A program made the translations under genes and the position numbers. Of a stretch of DNA of 64,000 nt, positions 24,650 through 31,902 are shown in pieces. Below the pieces are notes generated by a model, which did no database searches, was not told the origin of the DNA, and saw only the letters and a program-made list of their open reading frames with translations. The stretch is from Streptomyces anulatus. Lineage in GTDB: Bacteria > Actinomycetota > Actinomycetes > Streptomycetales > Streptomycetaceae. Position 1 is the stretch's first letter; each line of letters opens with the position of its first letter. The stretch spans positions 124,001-188,000 of the forward strand of contig NZ_BMVK01000003.1 in assembly GCF_014650675.1 (NCBI RefSeq), in the 5' to 3' direction.

Positions 24650-27600
24650 ATGCCCGACCGTCTGCTCTCCCTGCTGCGGGACGTCGGCTTCGACGTCACG
24701 GCCGAGGAGCTGGTCGACTGCCTGTGGCTGGCCGAGCGGATGCCCGCCGACGCGCCTCTGGCGCTGGCCGCCGGCCTCCTGGGCGGGGACGCCCGTCCGC
24801 CCGCGGCCTCCGGGGAACCCGGCGCCCCGCCGGTGACCACGTGGCCGGAGACGGAGGAGAGGGCCGGTCGGACGGAGTCGCCGGAGGCCGGACCTCCGCG
24901 AGCCGAACTGCACGCCGCCGAGGCCTCGCCCGCAAAACCGCCCCCGACCGGCGGGAGCGACGGCACCGGTCCCGACGACGGCACCACGGGGGACGAGGAC
25001 CACGACGGCGGATCCGACGCCCCGGATCCGGGGACGGCGGCGGAGAACGAGCGGCCCGATGAGGACCGGAGCCGCGCCCTGCCCGTACGCATCCCCCATC
25101 CGCACGCACTCGCCCTCCCGTTACGGACGGCACGTGCGCTGCGCCCACTGAAGCAGTACCGCCCGCATCCGTCGGCCGAGCAGCTGGACGAAGCCGAAAC
25201 CGCAGCGCAGATCGCCCACTCGGGCCTCCTCGACGTGGTGACGCGTCCCGCCCGCGATCGCTGGCTGGACCTCACCGTGGTCGTCGACGACGGTGTCTCG
25301 ATGCTCCTGTGGCAGCAGCTGTGCTCGGAGCTCAACTCGCTGCTCGCGCACCTCGGCGCCTTCCGCCAGATCCGCACCTACGGACTGCGGCTGAGGCCCG
25401 GGCGGATGCCCCGGCTGAGCTCCCGGCCCTTCGTTCCCGACGCGCCGACCGTGTCCGCCGAGGTCCTCACCGACCCGTCGGGCCGCACCATGACCCTGGT
25501 GATCTCCGACGGGGCCGGGCCCGGATGGCGCACCGGTGCCATGCGAGCCGTGCTGTCGCGCTGGGCCGCCTGCGGCCCCACCGCGGTGATCCACACGCTG
25601 CCGCCCCGGATGTGGCGCGGTTCGGGACTGCCCACCCGGCGCTGGTCGGTGCAGGCGCCGGGCCCGGGGGCCGCCAACGCCACCTGGCGGGTGCGTCATC
25701 CCGTACTGCCCGAGGCGCTCGCCCCGTTCGACATGACCCCCGTCCCGGTCCTGACGCCGTCGCCCCAGGCATTCGCCGAGTGGGCCTTGGTCACCGCGTC
25801 CGGAGGCTCCAGCAGGGTGCTCGCCCTGTGGGACGCCGACGCGGCGGAGCAACAGCGTCCGCCCGGGTCCGGTGCCTCCTCGCGCACGAAGGGGCGGGCT
25901 CGCCGCGTCCGGCCCGACGCGCAGGTGCAGCGGTTCCGCCGCGCGGTCTCCCCCGAGGCCTACCGCCTGGCCGCCCATCTGGCGGCGGTGTCACCGCTGA
26001 CGATCCCGGTGATGCGGCTGGTGGTCCGCTCCCTGCCCCGCCCGGTCACCACGGCCCATCTGGCCGAGGTGTTCCTGAGCGGCATGCTCCGTCCGGCGGA
26101 GGCCGAACACGGATCGCCGGCCGCCGCGGTCCTGCCCCAGCAGCGCGTCTTCTCGTTCACCAGCCGGTCCCGGGACATCCTTCTGGACGCCGTCCCCACC
26201 ACCGAAGTGCTCGCCTCCACCCGCCGGGTCTCCGAGCACATCGCCGAACTGGTGGGCCGCTCACCGGACTTCCCCGCGTGGCTGAGCCGCCCCGACGGAA
26301 CGAGCCGGCTGGCCGACGACACCACGGCCTTCGCCTGGCTGAGCCCCGCGCTCCAGGACCGTCTCGGGCTGAGCGGACTCTCGGCACAGGAGTGGGCGGA
26401 ACAGCCCACGCTGCCACCGGAGATCCGGCTCAGTCCCCCGGGGAGCATCTATCCCCAGTACCCGATGGTGGGCTACTCCCAGACGAACACCACCTGGTCG
26501 GCCCCCGAGGGCGTCCAGTCCCTCGGTGAATACTGGCTCACCTGGCAGGCCAGGCAACCGGGCGGGCTCTCCCTCTACGCCGGAACCGACGGCAGGCACA
26601 CCGCTGTGATCCGTGCGACCACGGCACGCGACGCGTCCGTGATCCGCCGGGAAGCCCTTGCCCTCGCCCGGTTCGATCACCCCTGCCTCCCCTCGCTCCT
26701 CGACGCCGACCTGGGCGCCAGGAACTCCTGGGCCGCCGCCACCGGCGCACTCACCCGGCTCAGGCAGGGCGCACCGACACTGCGCACCCTCGCCCAGGGG
26801 CTCCGGCTCCACGAGAGCTTCGGCACGGACCTGATCCTGGTGCTCGGCCAGCGGCTCGCCTCGGCACTCGATCACAGTCACCACGCGGGAGTCGTGCACG
26901 GCCATCTGTCGGCGGACCGCGTGCTGCTCACCCTCGACGGCCCCCTGCTCGTCGGCTGGCACCGCTCCCGGATCTCCGACCCCGGAGCCGCCCCCGCACC
27001 CGACCGTACGGGGGCGGACGTGCGCGCGCTCGCCGCTCTGCTCGGGCTTCTCGGGGCCCGTACGGACTGGCACCCGACGGGCGGGGAGCACTTCGCCCCC
27101 CTGCTGACCGGGGACGACGACACACGGGCACAGGAGGTGGGTCACGAGCTCGCCGAGGAGATCACGGATCCGTGCCTGTCCTCCGTCCTGCGCCCGTTCC
27201 TGACGCTGCCGACACGTGACAGGGCGGTGTCGGCGGAGTCCCTGCTGGCCGCCTTCCGCGACCGCGTCCCTCGGGACGCGTTCCTGCAGCCGTTCTCCTG
27301 GTGGCTCCCCGAGAGCACAAGGGTCCTCATCGATGGCGCCCGGCTCGACCTGTCCTCCAGAGCCGAGCCGGATCCGCACCTCCTGCGCCCGGCGTCGCTG
27401 CCGTCCTCGGCGGAAGTCCCCCTCGTTCCGGGGAGGGACCTCGCCACGGACGACGAGGACACGGGTGTCCATGAGCCCGGGCGGCGCGGACGGCAGCTCA
27501 CGAAGTGGTTCCGGTTGCCGGGCCGCCCCGAGCAGGTCCCTCGCCGTGGTCTCCTCCGCCGCAGGAAGGCGGGGGCGAGAACGGTCATCAGGCCGGTCGA

Positions 27601-28387
27601 CAGCGGAACGGGCCACCAGGGCCGCCTAGCCCTGGTCTTCGGCGGCGGAACCCGTTGCGGGCGGTCCACCGTCGCCGTGCAGCTCGCCTCCGCCGTCGCC
27701 GAGGCCGAACCCGCTTCCGGGCGTCCCCCCGTACTGATGTTGCCGTTCCATCCCGCGGCGAACGTCATCGGATACCGCATGGCGACCGACGAGAGGGCCG
27801 GGTACCGGCAGGTCTCCCCCGGCCCCCGGGTGTCGGCGACCATCTCCCCCGACGCCCTGGTCCTCTCCCCCTCAGGGGGCTGGGTGACGCTCAAGGACTC
27901 CAACGGCGCGGACTTCGTGCACCAGTACGCTCCCGCCGGGCAACCACCGCCCCCGCCCCGGCAGCACCGGGACATCCTTTCCCGCATGCGCAGGCTGGGC
28001 ACCCTCGTGATCGACTACGCGGGCGGCCTCGCACCGCCCGGACCGTCCCTGCGCGGAACCTTCGGTGACGTCGACCGGCTCGTGGTCGCCTGCTCCGGAG
28101 ATCCCGGCCAGGTGGCGGACACCGCGGCCGAGCTGACGTGGCTCGACCAGCACGGACACGCACGGCTCGTGTCCGAGGCCGTCCTCGTCCTGTCCGACCT
28201 GACAGGAACGGCCGCGGCGCAGTCCGGTCTCACCGAAGCGGAGAGCCAACTCGGTACCCGCGTACGGACCGTGGTGCGCATCCCTCACGACCCGGCGTTG
28301 CGCGACGGCGGACTGGTCGACTTCTCCGCTCTCGCGCCCCTGACGCAAGAGACTTTCCGCACGGCCGGCCGCGCCCTCTTCCGCTGA
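24650..28387 (+). CDS. SAV_2336-type protein: vWA-like, pseudokinase and P-loop domains
   Basis: This 1245-residue protein is the last gene of the VMAP-type operon. After a helical start and an acidic, Pro-rich linker (50-140), a vWA-like domain begins near 205 (LDLTVVVDDGVSM in place of DxSxS, then MTLVISDG). A kinase-like domain runs from about 610 to 870. Its beta-3 Lys is replaced (HTAVIRATT), the catalytic loop reads HGHLSADR and the DFG position GWHRS, so it is a pseudokinase. From about 990 a MinD/ParA-like P-loop (VFGGGTRCGRSTVAVQLA) starts, ending with a conserved VIDYAGG-type strand. The likely role is sensor/scaffold coupling nucleotide binding to the MoxR-protease pair. The assignment is by architecture. 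Confidence 0.75.
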   Translation: MPDRLLSLLRDVGFDVTAEELVDCLWLAERMPADAPLALAAGLLGGDARPPAASGEPGAPPVTTWPETEERAGRTESPEAGPPRAELHAAEASPAKPPPTGGSDGTGPDDGTTGDEDHDGGSDAPDPGTAAENERPDEDRSRALPVRIPHPHALALPLRTARALRPLKQYRPHPSAEQLDEAETAAQIAHSGLLDVVTRPARDRWLDLTVVVDDGVSMLLWQQLCSELNSLLAHLGAFRQIRTYGLRLRPGRMPRLSSRPFVPDAPTVSAEVLTDPSGRTMTLVISDGAGPGWRTGAMRAVLSRWAACGPTAVIHTLPPRMWRGSGLPTRRWSVQAPGPGAANATWRVRHPVLPEALAPFDMTPVPVLTPSPQAFAEWALVTASGGSSRVLALWDADAAEQQRPPGSGASSRTKGRARRVRPDAQVQRFRRAVSPEAYRLAAHLAAVSPLTIPVMRLVVRSLPRPVTTAHLAEVFLSGMLRPAEAEHGSPAAAVLPQQRVFSFTSRSRDILLDAVPTTEVLASTRRVSEHIAELVGRSPDFPAWLSRPDGTSRLADDTTAFAWLSPALQDRLGLSGLSAQEWAEQPTLPPEIRLSPPGSIYPQYPMVGYSQTNTTWSAPEGVQSLGEYWLTWQARQPGGLSLYAGTDGRHTAVIRATTARDASVIRREALALARFDHPCLPSLLDADLGARNSWAAATGALTRLRQGAPTLRTLAQGLRLHESFGTDLILVLGQRLASALDHSHHAGVVHGHLSADRVLLTLDGPLLVGWHRSRISDPGAAPAPDRTGADVRALAALLGLLGARTDWHPTGGEHFAPLLTGDDDTRAQEVGHELAEEITDPCLSSVLRPFLTLPTRDRAVSAESLLAAFRDRVPRDAFLQPFSWWLPESTRVLIDGARLDLSSRAEPDPHLLRPASLPSSAEVPLVPGRDLATDDEDTGVHEPGRRGRQLTKWFRLPGRPEQVPRRGLLRRRKAGARTVIRPVDSGTGHQGRLALVFGGGTRCGRSTVAVQLASAVAEAEPASGRPPVLMLPFHPAANVIGYRMATDERAGYRQVSPGPRVSATISPDALVLSPSGGWVTLKDSNGADFVHQYAPAGQPPPPPRQHRDILSRMRRLGTLVIDYAGGLAPPGPSLRGTFGDVDRLVVACSGDPGQVADTAAELTWLDQHGHARLVSEAVLVLSDLTGTAAAQSGLTEAESQLGTRVRTVVRIPHDPALRDGGLVDFSALAPLTQETFRTAGRALFR

Positions 28388-28498
28388 GTCGGGGCGTCGA
28401 CACGTAGCCCCCGGGCTGCCGCTTGCGAACCACTCTGATCTCATGGCACCTCATGGCACGGGAGCCTTCGGCTGCTACTCATTGGATCAGGAGCTCAA

Positions 28499-28879
28499 GT
28501 GATCATCCCGGCACGTAGCGAAGAGTCACGAAACGCGGCCGAGATCGTGGCGGCGGAGTGGTCTGCCGTCCTGTCCTACGGCATGGACCGCATCAATCCG
28601 GCCGTTCCCCGAGCTGCTTACCAGCACCCGTCGCTGCGCGAGCTCTGGCCCATGGTCAGCCACGGTGTCCTGTACCTGAGCCGGTGCACCCGGTGGCCCT
28701 GGACAAGCGATGTCGGTACGGCCTACCCGCAGGCCGCGGGTGGGTACCGGGTGCGTCGCGCGTCCGACAAGACTCTCCTCGGCGAGGTCGACACCGTCGA
28801 AGCGGCATACGCGTTGATCGCCGCCACGCTCCCCGAGGGTTGCGGACCTGCTGTCGACGGCACCCCGGACGACCTGTGA
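28499..28879 (+). CDS. DUF6193-like protein
   Basis: This is a 126-residue protein resembling the DUF6193 family, described as natural-product-associated in actinomycetes. The conserved part is HPSLRELWPMVSHGVLYLSR, CTRWPWTSD and a glycine-led YRVRR strand followed by EAAYALIAATLPEG. The GTG start has GATCAGGAG upstream. It follows the VMAP-type operon by 111 bases but has its own ribosome site, so joint transcription is uncertain. A remnant of a related gene lies at about 29460. The function of the family is not established; a toxin-linked or immunity-like role fits its frequent neighbourhood with RHS genes (inference). Confidence 0.6.
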   Translation: MIIPARSEESRNAAEIVAAEWSAVLSYGMDRINPAVPRAAYQHPSLRELWPMVSHGVLYLSRCTRWPWTSDVGTAYPQAAGGYRVRRASDKTLLGEVDTVEAAYALIAATLPEGCGPAVDGTPDDL

Positions 28880-28929
28880 CCGCAGCACCTGCCCACCCCT
28901 GCCCAAAGGAAAGGCGCAGTTCAGGGGCG

Positions 28930-28966
28930 TACAGCGTGCCGATAGCCGCTGATTCCCAGGCTCAGA
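28930..28966 (+). repeat. Left half of an att-like core (copy G)
   Basis: AGCCGCTGATTCCCAGGCTCAGA matches the arm/core junction of module D (AGCCGCTGATTCCCAAGCTCAGA) with one mismatch, then similarity ends abruptly. The right half and terminator are missing. It suggests the island array once reached this far, or that a rearrangement carried this end here. Confidence 0.55.
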
Positions 28967-29369
28967 CGACTGTGTCGGGGGACAGCACCGCCTCCATGAA
29001 TTCAGTCGGTGGAAGGTAGCCGTGGGCTTCGACGTAGTGGGCGACAAGTTCGGGGGCGGCATACGCCACACCATTACCCATAACTCGTATTTCAGCGCTC
29101 CCTTGAGGACCTTCAGGGCGCCGGGGGAACAGTCGTGAGGCGCACCAGGGACAGAGGTGATGGCCGCGAGTCTGCTGCACTCGGTGTGTCCGGGTCATGC
29201 GCTTCAGCGTCTCCGTGAGACTCGGTGGCGGAACTCCCTTCGAGTACCTCTTGCCGCGTCCGAGCCAGCCCACGTTCAGAACCGGAACGCCCCGCCAGAG
29301 GCCTGCGTCCCCGGGGGTCCGGTTGTTCCTGCCGTACGTGTACGGCGTCAGATCCGCGTAATGCGTCAT
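28962..29369 (-). CDS. Small actinomycete protein with CxxC motif (DUF7919-like)
   Basis: This 135-residue protein starts MTHYADLTPYTYGR and continues VLNVGWLGRGKRYSKGVPP, then QTRGHHLCPWCASRL and EIRVMGNGVAYAAPELVAHYVEAHGYLPP. The HxCxxC and downstream His residues suggest a small zinc site. Short proteins with this beginning and ending are common in Streptomyces, often near RHS or immunity genes; I recall them as DUF7919 but am not certain of the number. The final codons overlap the half att-like repeat G. It is convergent with the DUF6193-like gene. Confidence 0.65.
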   Translation of the reverse strand: MTHYADLTPYTYGRNNRTPGDAGLWRGVPVLNVGWLGRGKRYSKGVPPPSLTETLKRMTRTHRVQQTRGHHLCPWCASRLFPRRPEGPQGSAEIRVMGNGVAYAAPELVAHYVEAHGYLPPTEFMEAVLSPDTVV

Positions 29370-29459
29370 GCCGGTTGTCTATCAGCTGCAGCAAGTGCCA
29401 CGGAGACCAGGCGCACCGGATGAGTGCCAGAAGCCGCGGCCGGCGCAGGGGCCGGACCT

Positions 29460-29558
29460 CGGTTCAGCCGCTGCACACGGTCCCCGTGGTCCCGGGATGT
29501 GCCCTCCCTCTTCAGGCGGCGCGACGGACGCTTCTCCGTCATTCGCCGTACGGCTCCC
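29460..29558 (+). pseudogene. DUF6193-like remnant
   Basis: A short in-frame stretch reads FSRCTRSPWSRDVPSLF and RDGRFSVIRRT. It matches the core of the DUF6193-like family and is similar in layout to the intact gene at 28499 (LSRCTRWPWTSDV). Neither a start nor the C-terminal half is present. It directly precedes the duplicated RHS leader. Confidence 0.55.
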
Positions 29559-29609
29559 GCCTCTCACCGCCGTCGATGTGGGGTCGCCGGAACCGCTGGT
29601 TCCCGTCGT

Positions 29610-29652
29610 GCGTGGTGTCCTAGCGTGTGCAGTAGTGAGGGGTGACAGCTCA
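29610..29652 (+). promoter_or_regulatory. Second copy of the RHS operon leader
   Basis: It matches 6687-6729 at 40 of 43 bases and ends at GACAGCTCA. After this the sequence jumps straight into RHS core coding sequence, skipping the leader's ribosome site and the SseB, WXG and N-terminal RHS regions. Confidence 0.6.
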
Positions 29653-30536
29653 ACCTCTGCGAACAGACCACCACCTCCACCGGCCTGCCCCACCCGGTCG
29701 TCCTCACCTGGGACCACTCCGGCACGCGCCCGCTGGCGCAGACCGAACGCATCACCACGGCCGACGCTTCCCAGGAAGAGGTGGACCGGCGCTTCTTCGC
29801 CATCGTCACCGACCTCGTCGGCACACCCACCGAACTCGTCGACGAGTCCGGCGACATCGCTTGGCGCTCGCGCACCACGTTGTGGGGGACGACCACGTGG
29901 TCGCGCAACTCCACCGCGTACACCCCACTGCGCTTCCCCGGTCAGTACTTCGATCCCGAAACCGGCCTGCACTACAACTACTTCCGCCACTACGACCCGG
30001 AGACCGCCCGGTACCTGACGCCGGACCCGCTCGGGCTCGTACCCGCCCCGAACCCCGCGACCTACGTCAACAACCCCCACACCTCGGCCGACCCACTCGG
30101 ACTCGCACCTGTCGGGTGCCCGGACGAGACGGTGACGGTCTACCGCAAACAGACGGACCATCCGCTGAGCCAGCGCGTCCATATCGGCGACAACGGCGAA
30201 GTGACGATCACCGGACACGGCAAGCTGTACCTCAATATGAGCGGGGACATGAAGCACACCGTCGAATTCCGTTCGGACGGCGGGCAGATCGTGTCCTACG
30301 AAGTCCCCAAGTCGTACCGCGATTCCATTCACGAGAACGCGCTTCCGCAGAACAAGGCGGACCATCCCGACGGTGACGCATTCACCCGACAGGAATGGAA
30401 AGCACTCCTGAAGGAGTATCCAGAAATCTCGGATCCCACCAAGGGGCCGCACCTGTACGGAATTCCCGACAAAATGCTCGACGGGTTGAGGGATGCTATT
30501 GTCCCCGGATCGGGTCGCGTGGTCCAAGAAGGGTGA
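29653..30536 (+). pseudogene. Orphan RHS C-terminal module, 5'-truncated
   Basis: The frame is open from about 29646 and encodes the last part of an RHS core (LTWDHSGTRPLAQTER, FFAIVTDLVGTPTELVDESG, RYLTPDPLGL, ADPLGLAP). A different toxin tip of about 140 residues follows, from about 30110, including GHGKLYLNMSGDMKHTVEF and GPHLYGIPDKMLDGL. No ATG lies at the 5' end. The first GTG, at 29781, has only a close GAAGAG before it, so translation is doubtful. It corresponds to the RHS gene at 7867 from about 11773 onward, fused to the RHS leader by an internal deletion. It may serve as a silent tip for recombination into a full RHS gene. Confidence 0.75.
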
Positions 30537-30546
30537 TCCTCCTCAA

Positions 30547-31110
30547 ATGATGCACACAACCGACAGCTTGGCCGCCGAACTCCAGCGGCTCCGGGATCGC
30601 CCCGGTGCCGATGCCGCGCCCCCCGTCCTCTCCCTCTTCGTCATCGACGTCGACGGGGACGCCGCGGAGTACGCACGGCGCCTGAGGTCGGCGATCTCAC
30701 CCGCCGTGCGGCTGGGCAGCACGGCGGATTTCGAGCAGGAGAGCCTCCCGGTCGACGACGTTCCGGACTGGTTCGCCGCGGTGAGTTCCCAGGACCCGGA
30801 GCAGGCACCGCAGTTCGCACGGGCCGGGTGCGACCGGTATGCGGAGCACACCGGGGGCGGCCGCCCGTGGGAACTGCAGGACTGGCTGTACCGCTTCGAC
30901 CCCGACGAGGACTCCCGCGGCTGGGAGTGGTGGGACGCCACACCGGTTGGACCGTCCCGCGTCCACCTGTGGGTGGACAGTTGGGGGGAGTCCTTCTTCG
31001 GGTGCCAGGACCTGCTCTGGGCCGCTTACACGGCGGGTGCGGTCCGCGTCGACGGCCCTGCGGTTCAGAAATCCGCCGTGTGGTCGGCGGAGCGGAACGC
31101 CTCGCGCTGA
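30547..31110 (+). CDS. Probable immunity protein for the orphan RHS tip
   Basis: This is a 187-residue soluble protein starting ten bases after the orphan tip, with ATG ATG at the start. The N-terminal part is VLSLFVIDVDGDAAEYARRL; the C-terminal half is Trp-rich and acidic (PWELQDWLYRFDPDEDSRGW and VHLWVDSWGESFFGCQD). No family was recognised. Position directly behind a toxin tip and size make immunity the best guess. Keeping an intact immunity gene behind a probably silent tip would protect against relatives carrying the full toxin. Confidence 0.6.
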   Translation: MMHTTDSLAAELQRLRDRPGADAAPPVLSLFVIDVDGDAAEYARRLRSAISPAVRLGSTADFEQESLPVDDVPDWFAAVSSQDPEQAPQFARAGCDRYAEHTGGGRPWELQDWLYRFDPDEDSRGWEWWDATPVGPSRVHLWVDSWGESFFGCQDLLWAAYTAGAVRVDGPAVQKSAVWSAERNASR

Positions 31111-31253
31111 GACAGGCTCCTTGATCCGCAGGATCTTCCCTGAAACTGTGGTGATTCCGCCGGGATTCCATCCAGTCGCGCCCTCAGCACCCGAATAACA
31201 GGTCGGATCCGAGCTACGGCTACAAGGCAATCATGGACAGAAGGCAATTCAGC

Positions 31254-31622
31254 ATGCGCGTCCGTATGAACACTGAAATCATTTCGGACTCCACCGTCAT
31301 GCAAGGGGGCATCGCCCTCACGAATGGGCACGAATACATAGTGCTCGAAATCTCCGCACGCTTCAAAAAAGCCCCCTCCTTCCGCATTGAATTCACCGAG
31401 TCCGGAGTCAGGCAGTCCGCCCTCTTCGAGAGTCGAGCATTTACCGTTACTTCTCGCACCCTGTCACCGACCTGGAAATACTTCCAGCTGGAATCCGGCT
31501 CTTTCTCCTTGTGCCCAGAATCATGGAACGCCCCAGGGTTTTGGGAGGCGTACTACGACGGTGACCCACGCGCGATCGCGGTGTACGAGGCCGAACGAGC
31601 GGCGATCCTGTCCCATTCATAG
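31254..31622 (+). CDS. Unknown small protein, immunity-like
   Basis: This is a 122-residue protein of unknown family, more AT-rich than the surrounding chromosome and similar in this respect to the RHS tips and immunity genes. The ATG at 31254 has GAAGG nine bases upstream; a start at 31233 would add seven residues. The middle contains GHEYIVLEISARFKKAPSFR, and an aromatic-rich C-terminal part reads PESWNAPGFWEAYYDGDPRA. It may be a second immunity gene left from an earlier toxin tip. This is an inference from composition and position. Confidence 0.5.
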   Translation: MRVRMNTEIISDSTVMQGGIALTNGHEYIVLEISARFKKAPSFRIEFTESGVRQSALFESRAFTVTSRTLSPTWKYFQLESGSFSLCPESWNAPGFWEAYYDGDPRAIAVYEAERAAILSHS

Positions 31623-31902
31623 GCACACCACGTAGGTGCCTGATGCGCGATCCACACCATCAGCCACACCCCTGCATGCGAAGCAATCCTCGGATGCGGG
31701 AGATCCTGCGGACGTGCCGGCCGCGTGGATGTGCCCGAGGCTGCCGAGTTGAGCATCCGCCCCATCGGCGTAGCGTGGAAAGCGCCTGGGCCGGGCGCAG
31801 CCGGGTCGCGGAGTGGTCGGGGGTGCACGGGGCGACCGGTGTTGAGTGCTGGGCACCTCCATCTCAGGAACTCGCGGCCATGACGCGCAAGGAGTGAGGT
31901 TG

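Noticed and set aside
28962..29369. Rejecting this gene because it overlaps an att-like half repeat
   Set aside because: The idea was dropped. The protein has coherent conserved-looking motifs, and only its last codon touches the repeat.
1..30000. Hidden integrase, excisionase or replication gene
   Set aside because: All frames were read for the R-H-R-Y tyrosine recombinase pattern and for serine recombinase starts; nothing convincing was seen.
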